From: Shinella sp.
GTDB taxonomy: Bacteria; Pseudomonadota; Alphaproteobacteria; Rhizobiales; Rhizobiaceae
Direction: 5' to 3'
Length of the DNA stretch: 37,768 nt
Assembly (NCBI GenBank): GCA_003248775.1
Contig: QFQX01000041.1
Coordinates: 1 to 37,768 of the forward strand
Shown here: in pieces, positions 16,780-25,256 of the stretch
Numbering within the stretch: position 1 is the stretch's first letter
Layout of the letters: the number at the start of each line of letters is the position of its first letter
Program-made: the position numbers and the translations under genes
Notes under the pieces: generated by a model
The model's database searches: none
Told to the model about the DNA's origin: nothing
What the model saw: only the letters and a program-made list of their open reading frames with translations

Positions 16780-18225
16780 ATGGCGGATATGCTTCCCCTG
16801 ACTGTCGCCAAACGTCGTGAACATGATTCACTTGGGGAGATCGACGTCGATGCCGAAGCTTACTATGGGGCGCAAACGGCCCGTGCCTTCGCCAACTTTC
16901 AGATTTCAGGGATACCGATCGGGCACTATGCCGTGTTCATTCGTGCCCTTGCTTATGTGAAGAAGGCCGCGGCTCTTGCAAATCGTGAGCTCGGTGACCT
17001 CGACGCGCGCAAGGCCGAGGCGATCGTCGCAGCCTGTGACGATATTGCTTCCGGTAAGCATGCCGACCAGTTTGTCCTGGACGTGTTTCAGGGCGGTGCG
17101 GGAACCTCGACCAATATGAACATCAATGAGGTGGTCGCCAATGTCGCCCTCGAGCACCTTGGCTTACCGAAGGGTCGTTTCGACGACATCCATCCCAACA
17201 ACGATGTCAATCTTTCGCAGTCGACCAATGACGTTTACCCCACCGCGATCCGCCTTGCATTGCTCCTCAGCTACCAGAACCTTTCTACGGCGCTTGAAGG
17301 GCTGGCCGGGGCATTCGAGACGAAAGCCGGGGAGTTTTCCGAAGTCCTCAAGCTTGGGAGGACCCAGCTGCAGGATGCCGTGCCAATGACGCTTGGCCAG
17401 GAGTTCATGGCTTTTGCCGTGACGCTTCGGGAAGACATCCTGCGTCTGGAAGATGCCGCCCGATTGCTCCGGGAGATCAATCTCGGCGGTACTGCGATCG
17501 GAACCGGGATCACCGCAGACCCACGATACGCCGCGCTGGCCATCCGCAAACTGGCTGAAGTCTCGTCCGTGGACCTCGTGCCGGCCTCGGATTTCGTTGA
17601 AGCATGCTGGGATACCGGAGCCTTCGTCCTATTTTCGGGCACCCTGAAGCGTACAGCGGTGAAGTTGTCGAAGATTTCGAATGATTTGCGCCTGTTGTCG
17701 AGCGGTCCACGCGGTGGGCTGGGCGAGATCAATCTGCCGCCCATGCAACCCGGATCATCGATCATGCCCGGCAAGGTCAATCCGGTCATCCCCGAAGTGG
17801 TCAACCAGGTTGCCTTTCAGGTGATCGGCGCCGATCTCGTCGTGACTCTGGCGGCCGAGGCAGGTCAACTGCAGTTGAATGCATTTGAGCCCGTGATCGT
17901 GTTCAATCTTCTCCAGTCCATCACCTTGATGACGAATGCGGTCAAGACGCTTGCCGACAAATGTGTTGTCGGCATCACGGCCAATGAGGAGCGCTGCAGG
18001 CAGCATCTGGAGGCCGGCACGGCCCTGGCAACGGCGCTGACGTCCCTGATCGGCTACGAGAAGGCTGCCGATTTGGCAAAGGAGATCCTGGCAACTGGTC
18101 GCCCCTTGCGCGACCTCCTGAATGAGAGCCAATCGCTGTCGGCCGATCTGCTTGAACAGGTGTTCGATGCAAGGGCGCTTACCCGGCCGTCACGTTTCCG
18201 CCAGCCGCCACCGACAGGCGGCTGA
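16780..18225 (+). CDS. aspA: aspartate ammonia-lyase (aspartase)
   Basis: A 481-residue member of the aspartase/fumarase superfamily. Conserved regions are GAGTSTNMNINEV (about 107-119), NLSQSTNDVYPTA (about 144-156), GGTAIGTG (about 236-243) and the flexible catalytic loop GSSIMPGKVNP (325-335). Its catalytic Ser lies in this loop. The segment following it, VIPEVVNQVAFQV, is aspartase-like. It converts aspartate to fumarate and ammonia, feeding the TCA cycle. It follows the aldehyde dehydrogenase and a strong terminator. With the aspartate dehydrogenase of the divergent operon it gives the locus two ways of consuming aspartate. A related lyase activity on another C-N substrate cannot be excluded. 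Confidence 0.9.
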   Translation: MADMLPLTVAKRREHDSLGEIDVDAEAYYGAQTARAFANFQISGIPIGHYAVFIRALAYVKKAAALANRELGDLDARKAEAIVAACDDIASGKHADQFVLDVFQGGAGTSTNMNINEVVANVALEHLGLPKGRFDDIHPNNDVNLSQSTNDVYPTAIRLALLLSYQNLSTALEGLAGAFETKAGEFSEVLKLGRTQLQDAVPMTLGQEFMAFAVTLREDILRLEDAARLLREINLGGTAIGTGITADPRYAALAIRKLAEVSSVDLVPASDFVEACWDTGAFVLFSGTLKRTAVKLSKISNDLRLLSSGPRGGLGEINLPPMQPGSSIMPGKVNPVIPEVVNQVAFQVIGADLVVTLAAEAGQLQLNAFEPVIVFNLLQSITLMTNAVKTLADKCVVGITANEERCRQHLEAGTALATALTSLIGYEKAADLAKEILATGRPLRDLLNESQSLSADLLEQVFDARALTRPSRFRQPPPTGG

Positions 18226-18243
18226 GACGGCTACCTTGGCCGT

Positions 18244-18459
18244 TTCAAGACAATCATCTCCGATTTCGACGGTTTCATTCTTGATGCCGCGCGCTTGAAG
18301 ATCGCAGCCTTCGCGAAGATGTACAGTGTCGGGAACCATGACCTCGTTACAGGGGTCGTGCGGCATCAGGAGGAGCACGGCGGTATCGGTCGCCGGGAGA
18401 AGTTTCGCGCCTTCGAGCGCGAAATCTTTGGCGGGTCAAAACCGGTTCTGATCTGCTGA
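18244..18459 (+). pseudogene. HAD-family phosphatase remnant
   Basis: A 71-codon frame without any start codon reads FKTIISDFDGFILDAARLKI, then FAKMYSVGNHDLVTGVVRHQ and EEHGGIGRREKFRAFEREIFG before a TGA. This is the N-terminal part of a haloacid-dehalogenase-type hydrolase: the DFDG motif with the nucleophile Asp, and the family cap-domain start. The rest of the gene is gone. It lies just after aspA, and marks a worn junction between block 1 and the MarR/cupin pair. Confidence 0.6.
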
Positions 18460-18516
18460 GCTCCCATATCGCCGACAGGCGCCGCTGCATCCGATGATCG
18501 TCCCGCTCGCCGATTT

Positions 18517-19086
18517 CTATCGACCCTCAGAAAGCGAAGCCGCGGCGGACTGCGCCCTATCCCAATCGGGACCCTCCAGGGTATGGATAGCCCTTTCAAG
18601 ATCCTTGACCATCGCGCCGACCAGATGCTGGAACATCGCTGCTTCTGCGGGCTTCAGCGAGCCGAAGACAATGTCGTTGGCACAGGTCCGCATCGGGGCC
18701 ACTTTGAGCACTTCGGCACGACCGAAATCCGTCAGCTCGATATAGGTGCTCCGCCGATCCGTATCGTTGGGGCGTCTGCGAAGATGGCCCCGCTTCACCA
18801 GCTTGTTGACTTCCGATGTAATGAACGGTCCAGACGTGTGCAGGGTTGCGGCGAGCCGGCCAACGGTTGTCGAGCCGTGCTCTGCGACCACCATCAAGAT
18901 GGTGTATTGCGGGGCGGAGACGCCGATATAGGCACCGTAGAGTTCGCGCGTCTTCAGCATCATCGCGGACAGGCTCAGAAGATCGTAGACCATGCCGCGG
19001 AACTGATGGTCGCTACCATCGACCAGAAGATGGGGCAGGGTCGTGCTCGGCGGTGGAAACTGTCGTGCAGTGCTGAAACTCGTCAT
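18517..19086 (-). CDS. MarR family transcriptional regulator
   Basis: A 189-residue winged-helix regulator of the MarR family. The DNA-binding region spans SAPQYTILMVVAEHGSTTVG, then LAATLHTSGPFITSEVNKLV, and the wing GHLRRRPNDTDRRSTYIELT with the family's D-x-R-S signature. The ATG at 19086 has GAGGG upstream; an in-frame GTG at 19134 would extend the protein but has no clear ribosome site. It is divergent from the two-domain cupin gene with a 157-base AT-rich gap between them, so it probably controls that gene and itself. The ligand is unknown. The HAD remnant lies downstream. Confidence 0.9.
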   Translation of the reverse strand: MTSFSTARQFPPPSTTLPHLLVDGSDHQFRGMVYDLLSLSAMMLKTRELYGAYIGVSAPQYTILMVVAEHGSTTVGRLAATLHTSGPFITSEVNKLVKRGHLRRRPNDTDRRSTYIELTDFGRAEVLKVAPMRTCANDIVFGSLKPAEAAMFQHLVGAMVKDLERAIHTLEGPDWDRAQSAAASLSEGR

Positions 19087-19243
19087 CGGGCCCTCTGTCT
19101 TGCCATGCAAGGCAACAAAATTAATCGATCCCACCGGTAAGAAAACCCCACAAAGCCAATTTGTCGCATTTGCATATAATAAAAATACATAATAAAGTTA
19201 TCTATATGAATGTGCGCGCATCCTTCTTTCAACGGAGACAAAG
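19087..19243. promoter_or_regulatory. AT-rich divergent intergenic region (MarR regulator / cupin)
   Basis: The 157-base gap contains an unusually AT-rich core at 19158-19207 with TATAAT at 19175-19180 and CATAAT at 19188-19193. These are likely promoter elements for one or both divergent genes, and a MarR-type site would be expected here. I could not assign a -35/-10 pair or a clear palindromic operator by eye. Confidence 0.4.
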
Positions 19244-20245
19244 ATGAATATCGATTCTGCAATGGAACAATATCGGGGTCCAAAAGCCGTCATCCCGCCC
19301 CAGGCTGGCATACGGTATCGTCTGCCGGTGCCCGGTGTGTCCGTCCAGATCAAGCTCTCTCTCGGGAGTTACCCCCATTTCAAGTTTTCCGCTGTCAGAT
19401 ACGATCTCGAACCGGGAGCCTCTGTCGACCTTTACGCAACGCTTCTGGCTGGGAGGATGCTGTACTGCCTGGCCGGGAGCGGGGATGTTGTGCTGAACGG
19501 TCAACAAAAGTCCTTCCCCGAGGGGGCCTTCGTTCATCTGGGCGAGGGTCATCATGCCACCCTTGTCAATCGCGGCGGCGAAACGATGGAAGTGTTCAGC
19601 TTCGTCTTCGGCGCCTCAGCCGAGGCGAGGCAGGATCTGCTTTCGACAGATGTCGACGGTACCAATGTCCTGTCCTTGTCCGCAGAGCAATTGTCGGCGT
19701 TCGGGCTGATGTCATTGGACGAAGCAAACCTCGTTCCAGACCAGAGCAAGGGCGAGCTTGTCTACCAGTTGCAGGATGAAGGGCCCTCGTTCTGGCAGGC
19801 CAAGCCGAGTGCCGGTTTTGTCGAGGTGAAGCTGTCTCCGTTTACTTCGAACATTCACCACTATGCGGTCTTGATGCAGACGCTGTTTCCCGGCAATGCG
19901 GTTCGCGAACACGCTCATAACCAGCTGAACGAGTTTTTCGTGATCTCGAAGGGCACGGCGCTTGCCGCGTTGGATGGGGAAGAAGCGATGTGTCCGAAGG
20001 GAACTGTCATCATCATCGGCAGGAACGTATTCCATCGATGGGGAAATGCCGGCGATGAGAACGCCCAGAACTTCGCAATTATCGATCCCCCCGGTGTGGA
20101 AGGTGCACTCGCCTTGACAGGCCGGTTGAGGACAGTGGGCGAAAGCTGGCCTGATGACATCCTGCGAAATGCCGAGACGGGGAAGATACTGCACGAGCGC
20201 TTCGGTTTCGTGATTGCAGGTGACGCCGCAGATCGCATCCGCTGA
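19244..20245 (+). CDS. two-domain cupin protein
   Basis: A 333-residue bicupin. The N-terminal domain (about 30-130) carries RMLYCLAGSGDVVLNG and PEGAFVHLGEGHHATLVNRG but lacks a clear HxH metal motif. The C-terminal domain (about 185-310) has VREHAHNQLNEFFVISKGTA with His, His and Glu ligands and KGTVIIIGRNVFHRWGN with the last His, so only this half is likely to bind metal. The C-terminal half matches the cupin at 6221-6736 in layout and motifs. A ribosome site ACGGAGA precedes the ATG. Control by the divergent MarR protein is inferred. Function is unknown: perhaps an isomerase or dioxygenase acting on a compound related to the block 1 substrate. Confidence 0.86.
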   Translation: MNIDSAMEQYRGPKAVIPPQAGIRYRLPVPGVSVQIKLSLGSYPHFKFSAVRYDLEPGASVDLYATLLAGRMLYCLAGSGDVVLNGQQKSFPEGAFVHLGEGHHATLVNRGGETMEVFSFVFGASAEARQDLLSTDVDGTNVLSLSAEQLSAFGLMSLDEANLVPDQSKGELVYQLQDEGPSFWQAKPSAGFVEVKLSPFTSNIHHYAVLMQTLFPGNAVREHAHNQLNEFFVISKGTALAALDGEEAMCPKGTVIIIGRNVFHRWGNAGDENAQNFAIIDPPGVEGALALTGRLRTVGESWPDDILRNAETGKILHERFGFVIAGDAADRIR

Positions 20246-20260
20246 GGCCGCTCACCCACA

Positions 20261-20389
20261 CTGACGCGCATGCTCGTTGCGATCGCCCTCGCCAATAAAA
20301 TGGCTCGGTCGATCCGGACGATGATGACGACGAACGAAGACTACAAGGATTCCGGTCGAAATCGATTCCGATCACGACTGGAATGCTGA
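20261..20389 (+). pseudogene. IS110-family transposase remnant (C-terminal end)
   Basis: The frame LTRMLVAIALANKMARSIRT followed by MMTTNEDYKDSGRN matches the conserved tail of IS110/IS1111-type transposases (pattern V-A-L-A-N-K-x-A-R then a W/R-x-M/L-L/T and E-x-Y). It ends at a TGA at 20387-20389. Nothing of the catalytic N-terminal part is visible. It lies directly after the bicupin gene and marks an old insertion or recombination point. Confidence 0.6.
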
Positions 20390-20462
20390 AAAGCGCCGGA
20401 GACCGCAGAGCAGGTATTGGTGCCCAAAACCGCAGTGTGGTGTGCGAAATGCCTTCGAGATC

Positions 20463-20501
20463 AGGCAGGTCCTCTCGTCATGACGTAGAGCGGACCTGCT
20501 T
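20463..20501. other. intergenic stem-loop before the CUT2 operon
   Basis: AGGCAGGTCC (20463-20472) pairs with GGACCTGCTT (20492-20501): 9 Watson-Crick pairs plus one G-T pair. An inner palindrome CGTCATGACG lies in the loop. It may end transcription coming from the bicupin side. The rest of the 20390-20614 gap holds no gene that I can see. Confidence 0.4.
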
Positions 20502-20614
20502 CCAGGCGCACAAACCGCGTCACATTGCGCCATGATTTTCATCCCAGCGAAAGCGCAAACGGTTGCGGCCGGAGCTTACCATCAAGACTGTCTTTCAACA
20601 GTCGAGGGGATAAA

Positions 20615-21766
20615 ATGAAAGCTCTTTCCGCCAAATCGCGTCTAAAATATCTGGCAGGTGCTCTTGCGCTTGGCGTGGCCTTGAGTGCTGGTGGTGCATC
20701 CGCGGAATACAAGGGACTTCCGCGCACATTTATCTGGAACCCCGGCACCGTCACGATGGTCGATACGTCGAGCTTCAAGAAGGACGGTCCTTACACCATC
20801 GGGTTTGCCAACGCATCGCAGGCCGATCTCTGGCTCGTGACGTTTGCGCAGGGCGTACAGTTTCAGGCCGCCAAGAACAAGGACCTGATCAAGAAGTTCA
20901 TCGTGACCGATGCGAACTCCGATCCCGCCAAACAGATCGCCGATATTCAGGATCTCGTTAATCAGGACATCGACCTGCTGATCGTCAATCCGGCGACGGC
21001 TGATGCCCTCAATCCGATCCTCGGCCGCGTGATGCGCCAGGGTATCCCCGTTGTCACCGTCGGTCGCCGCGTCGAGGACGACAAGAATTTCGTTTCCTTC
21101 GTCACCGCGTCTGACGCCGCGTTGGCGCGCACCTGCGCAACGTGGATGGCAGAGCAACTCGGCGGCAAGGGCAAGATCGTCCTGCTTCCCGGTCTTGCCG
21201 GATCAAGCCCGGCTGAAGCGCGTCTTACGGCAGCCAAGGAAGTTTTCGCCCAGTTCCCGGAAATCCAGATCCTCGATACGCAATATACAGGCTGGAGCCC
21301 GGCAAACGGCAAGCAGATCATGTCTGCCATCATCCAGCGCTCCGGCAAGGAAATCAATGGCGTGTGGGCCGATAGCGGTCTTCAGGCGTCCGGGTCTGTC
21401 GAGGCGTTCCTGAACGCGGGCTTCAAGCCCGAGGAAATTCCGCCCCATACCGGCGGTGACATGAACGGCATGTACAAGGCGGCGCTCAAGAACAAGTTCC
21501 CCTTCTGCGGCGCCGACTATACGCCTTCCATGGGCATCAAGGCCGTGGATGTGGCGCTTGATGTTCTTAAAGGTGCTTCGGTTCCCAAGCAGGTCGATGT
21601 GAATTTCCAGGTCGTCGTTTCCGAGGGCGATGAGACGCCATCCATCAAGGCGGACGTTCCGCTGAAGGACTATGTGGCCGAGGACAAGCCCGACGACTTC
21701 ATCATGGGCCACGGCATGGGACCGGATTACGATCCGAAGACCTTCAAGGCCGATTACAACAAGTGA
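20615..21766 (+). CDS. sugar ABC transporter substrate-binding protein (CUT2, RbsB-like)
   Basis: A 383-residue periplasmic binding protein of the ribose/galactose type. The ATG at 20615 follows GAGGGG; it opens a classical signal peptide (LKYLAGALALGVALSAGGA) with cleavage likely after GGASA. Core motifs include YTIGFANASQADLW, QIADIQDLVNQDIDLLIVNP and GIPVVTVGRRVEDDKNFVSF. A RbsA-type ATPase and two RbsC-type permeases follow. The sequence is longer than typical RbsB (about 300 residues), with an extended N-terminal segment and the tail DDFIMGHGMGPDYDPKTF. The ligand is unknown; no lone sugar kinase is in the operon, but an inositol-monophosphatase-family enzyme is. Confidence 0.93.
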   Translation: MKALSAKSRLKYLAGALALGVALSAGGASAEYKGLPRTFIWNPGTVTMVDTSSFKKDGPYTIGFANASQADLWLVTFAQGVQFQAAKNKDLIKKFIVTDANSDPAKQIADIQDLVNQDIDLLIVNPATADALNPILGRVMRQGIPVVTVGRRVEDDKNFVSFVTASDAALARTCATWMAEQLGGKGKIVLLPGLAGSSPAEARLTAAKEVFAQFPEIQILDTQYTGWSPANGKQIMSAIIQRSGKEINGVWADSGLQASGSVEAFLNAGFKPEEIPPHTGGDMNGMYKAALKNKFPFCGADYTPSMGIKAVDVALDVLKGASVPKQVDVNFQVVVSEGDETPSIKADVPLKDYVAEDKPDDFIMGHGMGPDYDPKTFKADYNK

Positions 21767-21785
21767 TCCTCCCAAGGATCTTGCT

Positions 21786-21822
21786 GCCGCTGGCGCCTCC
21801 CGGTCGGGATGGCGCCAGCGGC
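21786..21822 (+). other. strong stem-loop between the binding-protein and ATPase genes
   Basis: GCCGCTGGCGCC (21786-21797) and GGCGCCAGCGGC (21811-21822) form a perfect 12-bp GC-rich stem with a 13-base loop, followed by TTT. It lies 20 bases after the binding-protein stop. As with the stem at 12226-12250, it probably raises the ratio of binding protein to transporter proteins by protecting mRNA or attenuating transcription. Confidence 0.65.
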
Positions 21823-21850
21823 TTTGGCCGTTGTAGTATGGAGGTGTGGG

Positions 21851-23359
21851 ATGTTGATCGAACTGAAGGGAATCGAAAAAGGATTTCCTGGCGTCAAGTC
21901 GCTTGATGGCGTCGATTTTTCCGTCAGGGCGGGTGAGGTTCATTCGCTGGTCGGTGAAAATGGCGCGGGCAAGTCGACACTGATGAAAGTGCTGTCCGGC
22001 AATTATATTCCCGAGGCCGGAACTATATTTTTCGACGGAGCCGAACGTCGCTGGAAAGGTCCGGCCGATGCAATCGCAGCCGGCATCCATGTCATTCATC
22101 AGGAATTGATGCTGTTTTCCGAGCGCACTGTCGCGGAAAATATCTTCCTGACGGCGCCACCGCGCAACAGGCTCGGCCTTATCGACAGGCGTGCCATGGA
22201 GGAGAAGGCATCCGCCATTCTCGAGCGGCTTGGCCACAGGATCGATCCGAGGCGGAAGATTGGCAGCCTCAGCATCGCCGATCAACAGATGGTGGAAATC
22301 GCCAAGGCGTTGTCTGCGGATGTGCGTCTGCTCGTTCTCGATGAGCCAACCGCCGTTATTTCAGGCAGGGAAGCCGAACTGCTGTTCGAGCGGGTGGAGA
22401 AACTGCGCAATGAGGGCGTGGGCATCGTCTATATTTCTCACCGCCTTGAAGAGGTATTCAGGCTTTCCGACCGCATCACGGTTCTCAAGGACGGAAAATA
22501 CGTCGCGACCGTCGAGACGGCGAGCATTGATCGCGACCGGCTGATCTCGATGATGGTAGGCCGCGAACTGGCCGATATCTACCCTCCGAAGCGGGATTTT
22601 CAACCGGGCGGAAAGCCGGTCCTCACGATCAAGAATCTTGTGTCGGCTCCGCGCGTGAAAAACGCCAGCCTTGTTCTTCACGCAGGCGAGATTCTGGGAA
22701 TTGGCGGCCTTGTCGGCGCGGGACGATCCGAACTCGCCCAGACCATATTCGGATCGTCGGACAGCCAGTCAGGCGTCGTGGAACTTGACGGTAAAGCATA
22801 TGATAAAAGATCGCCTGCGAAATCCATCGCTTCAGGTGTCGGTTTTCTGACGGAGGACCGAAAAGGCGAAGGTGTCCTGATGCTTCAGGATTGCGCGCGC
22901 AACATTTCCGCGCCCGATCTGTCGTCCTTTTCCAGCAATTCCTTCATCGATCGACGGCGGGAGGAGGACGCGGCGGTCGAGGAGATAAAGCGCTTTCGCA
23001 TTGCCATTCCCGGTCCTCGTTCTCTGGTGCGGACACTGTCCGGCGGCAACCAGCAGAAAGTGCTGCTCGCCCGCTGGTCCCGTGTCTGCAAGAAGGTGCT
23101 CATTCTCGATGAGCCGACGCGTGGCGTGGATGTGGGCGCCAAGGTCGAAATTTACAATTTCATCCGGCAATTGGCCGATTCCGGCGTTGCAGTGCTGATG
23201 ATTTCTTCGGAACTCAGCGAACTTGTCGGCATGTCGGACCGTATCGTCGTTATGCGGGAAGGGTACACGATGGGCGAACTCAAAAAATCGGATATTTCGG
23301 AGGAAGCCGTCATGGCGCTTGCCACTGCGGAAATACCCTCGGGGAGCCACGCGGCATGA
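21851..23359 (+). CDS. CUT2 ABC transporter ATP-binding protein with two ATPase domains (RbsA-like)
   Basis: A 502-residue double ATPase. Domain 1 has Walker A GENGAGKSTLMKVLSG at about 36, an Ala/Asp-variant signature LSIADQQMVEIAKAL and Walker B LLVLDEPTAVISGREAELLF. Domain 2 has a degenerate Walker A GLVGAGRSELAQTIFG at about 285, as is usual for RbsA, the signature LSGGNQQKVLLARW and Walker B VLILDEPTRGVDVGAKVEIY. The ATG at 21851 follows GGAGGTG. The stop overlaps the first permease start by 4 bases, so the genes are translationally coupled. Confidence 0.95.
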   Translation: MLIELKGIEKGFPGVKSLDGVDFSVRAGEVHSLVGENGAGKSTLMKVLSGNYIPEAGTIFFDGAERRWKGPADAIAAGIHVIHQELMLFSERTVAENIFLTAPPRNRLGLIDRRAMEEKASAILERLGHRIDPRRKIGSLSIADQQMVEIAKALSADVRLLVLDEPTAVISGREAELLFERVEKLRNEGVGIVYISHRLEEVFRLSDRITVLKDGKYVATVETASIDRDRLISMMVGRELADIYPPKRDFQPGGKPVLTIKNLVSAPRVKNASLVLHAGEILGIGGLVGAGRSELAQTIFGSSDSQSGVVELDGKAYDKRSPAKSIASGVGFLTEDRKGEGVLMLQDCARNISAPDLSSFSSNSFIDRRREEDAAVEEIKRFRIAIPGPRSLVRTLSGGNQQKVLLARWSRVCKKVLILDEPTRGVDVGAKVEIYNFIRQLADSGVAVLMISSELSELVGMSDRIVVMREGYTMGELKKSDISEEAVMALATAEIPSGSHAA

Positions 23360-24309
23360 TGCATTCACGCTTCTCCCTCAAGGCCATATCCAATCCGCCG
23401 CTTGTGGTCGCGTCACTGGCGCTTGTCGTCCTGATCGCCATTGGCTTCTTCATGAACGACCGTTTCGCGACGCTCCGAAATCTCGCCAATCTGCTGGAGC
23501 AGTCTGCTCCGCTGGGTATCCTTGCTCTCGGCCAGATGCTGGTGGTGCTGGTGGGAGGCATCGATCTGTCCATCGGCGCGATCGTCACTGCGACAGCCGT
23601 TCTGGTCGCGGCCCTTTGCGATATCTATCCAGATTATGCACCACTCATCCTGATTGGAACCGCTGGGTTCGGTGCCATGCTTGGCGCCTTGAACGGTGTC
23701 ATCATCAACCGCACGGGCGTGCATCCCCTGATCGTTACGCTTGGAACATCCTCGGCCATCAATGGCGGTGTGCTGCTTTACACCATGCGCCCCGTTGGCG
23801 GCGTGCCGGTGTGGCTTGAGGATTTCGCCTATGGCGCAACCGTGGGAATACCGAACGCGGCCATTGTCATGTTCGTCGCCTTTGCCGTCACCGGGATATT
23901 CCTCAACCGCACGGCGCTCGGCTACGCCTTTTATGCGGTCGGCGGAAATCCGGCGGCGGCGAGGGCCGCCGGCCTTTCCGTATCCAGGGTCACCGTGCTT
24001 GCCTATGCGGCCTCCGGCTTTCTGGCCGCCCTTGCCGGGATCTATTTCGCGTGCCGTACGGGAACGGGAGATCCGCGTGTGGGTGAGGCGATGACGCTTG
24101 CCTCCATCACGCCGGTCGTGGTCGGTGGAACCGCGCTTGGAGGTGGTGTCGGAACCGTTTTCGGTACGCTGATCGGCGCCTCGCTCGTCAGCGTTCTCGG
24201 CAATGTGCTGAACTATATGAATGTTTCCACTTTTGCGCAGTGGGTCGTCCAGGGGCTGGTCATTCTGGCGGCTGTTTCGATCTATGTGGACAGGAGTCGC
24301 AAATCATGA
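23356..24309 (+). CDS. CUT2 ABC transporter permease 1 (RbsC-like)
   Basis: A 317-residue membrane protein with eight or more hydrophobic helices. The family motifs LGQMLVVLVGGIDLSIGAIV and INRTGVHPLIVTLGTSSAIN are present, with NPAAARAAGLSVSRVTVLAY in the coupling region and TPVVVGGTALGGGVGTVFGT near the end. It overlaps the ATPase gene by 4 bases and the next permease by 4 bases. Two different RbsC-type permeases suggest a heterodimeric membrane channel. Confidence 0.94.
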   Translation: MMHSRFSLKAISNPPLVVASLALVVLIAIGFFMNDRFATLRNLANLLEQSAPLGILALGQMLVVLVGGIDLSIGAIVTATAVLVAALCDIYPDYAPLILIGTAGFGAMLGALNGVIINRTGVHPLIVTLGTSSAINGGVLLYTMRPVGGVPVWLEDFAYGATVGIPNAAIVMFVAFAVTGIFLNRTALGYAFYAVGGNPAAARAAGLSVSRVTVLAYAASGFLAALAGIYFACRTGTGDPRVGEAMTLASITPVVVGGTALGGGVGTVFGTLIGASLVSVLGNVLNYMNVSTFAQWVVQGLVILAAVSIYVDRSRKS

Positions 24310-25247
24310 CCGCAAGCCGAGCTTTCGCAAAGCTTTCACCTGCACTCGGCCTGCCCCTGGCGCTGGCCGTGCTTCTGGCCGCAGCAGGTTTCGTCCAGCC
24401 ATCTTTCCTTTCAGTGCGTAACTTCCAGGATATTCTTACCCAGGCTGCACCGCTTTGCATCGTCGTGATCGGACAGACCTTCGTCATTCTCGCAAGGGGG
24501 CTTGATCTGTCGGTCGCATCGGTGATGGCGACCGTCGCCGTCATCGCAACATCCTTCAACACGACGGCCAACGATGTCCTGCCGCAGATCATAGGCCTGT
24601 CGCTGCTGCTGGCTGTGACGGTCGGGTTCATTAACGGATATCTGGTCGTGCGCCGCAATGTTTCGCCGTTTCTTGCAACGCTGGCGATGATGACCGTCCT
24701 GCAGGGCGCACGGTTTTATTACACGCAGGGCGCGCCAGGCGGCAGCCTTCCTTCCGCCCTGCGTTTTCTTGGTACGGGAAGCGTTGCCGGCGTGCCGGTC
24801 AATCTCCTGCTGTTGGCGGTTCTGCTTGCAGGGGCTACCTGCCTCCTGTCCAAAACCACGCTCGGGCGCAAGATCTATATCACAGGCGGCAATCCCAGAT
24901 CGGCTGAACTTGTCGGTATCAATTCGGGGCGCGTGACCATTTTCTGCTACATCGTCAGCGCCGTGATGGCCGCGATCGCGGGACTTGTTCTCGTCGGCTT
25001 CGTCGGAAGCGTCGATAACTGGGTTGGCCGGGGGTATGAACTGGACTCCATCGTTGCCGCCGTTATCGGTGGAATAGCGTTGACCGGGGGGCGTGGCTCG
25101 CCTGTCAACAGTGTTCTGGGAGCCATCGTCCTTGTCGTTACCTTTAATTTCGTGGTGATCGCCGGTCTGCCCGTGCAGGCGCAGTTTATCATCAAGGGCG
25201 TCGTCATCATCCTTGCCGCTTCCCTGTTCTTGAAGCGAGAGGCCTGA
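24306..25247 (+). CDS. CUT2 ABC transporter permease 2 (RbsC-like)
   Basis: A 313-residue RbsC-type permease. It shows IGQTFVILARGLDLSVASVM, RRNVSPFLATLAMMTVLQGA, GNPRSAELVGINSGRVTIFC and GGIALTGGRGSPVNSVLGAI. The ATG at 24306 overlaps the upstream stop (ATGA), which decides the start over an upstream in-frame codon at 24240. It is a paralogue of the previous permease with its own sequence, so the two are not a recent duplication. The phosphatase gene follows after about 10 bases. Confidence 0.93.
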   Translation: MTASRAFAKLSPALGLPLALAVLLAAAGFVQPSFLSVRNFQDILTQAAPLCIVVIGQTFVILARGLDLSVASVMATVAVIATSFNTTANDVLPQIIGLSLLLAVTVGFINGYLVVRRNVSPFLATLAMMTVLQGARFYYTQGAPGGSLPSALRFLGTGSVAGVPVNLLLLAVLLAGATCLLSKTTLGRKIYITGGNPRSAELVGINSGRVTIFCYIVSAVMAAIAGLVLVGFVGSVDNWVGRGYELDSIVAAVIGGIALTGGRGSPVNSVLGAIVLVVTFNFVVIAGLPVQAQFIIKGVVIILAASLFLKREA

Positions 25248-25256
25248 GGTTTGGAA

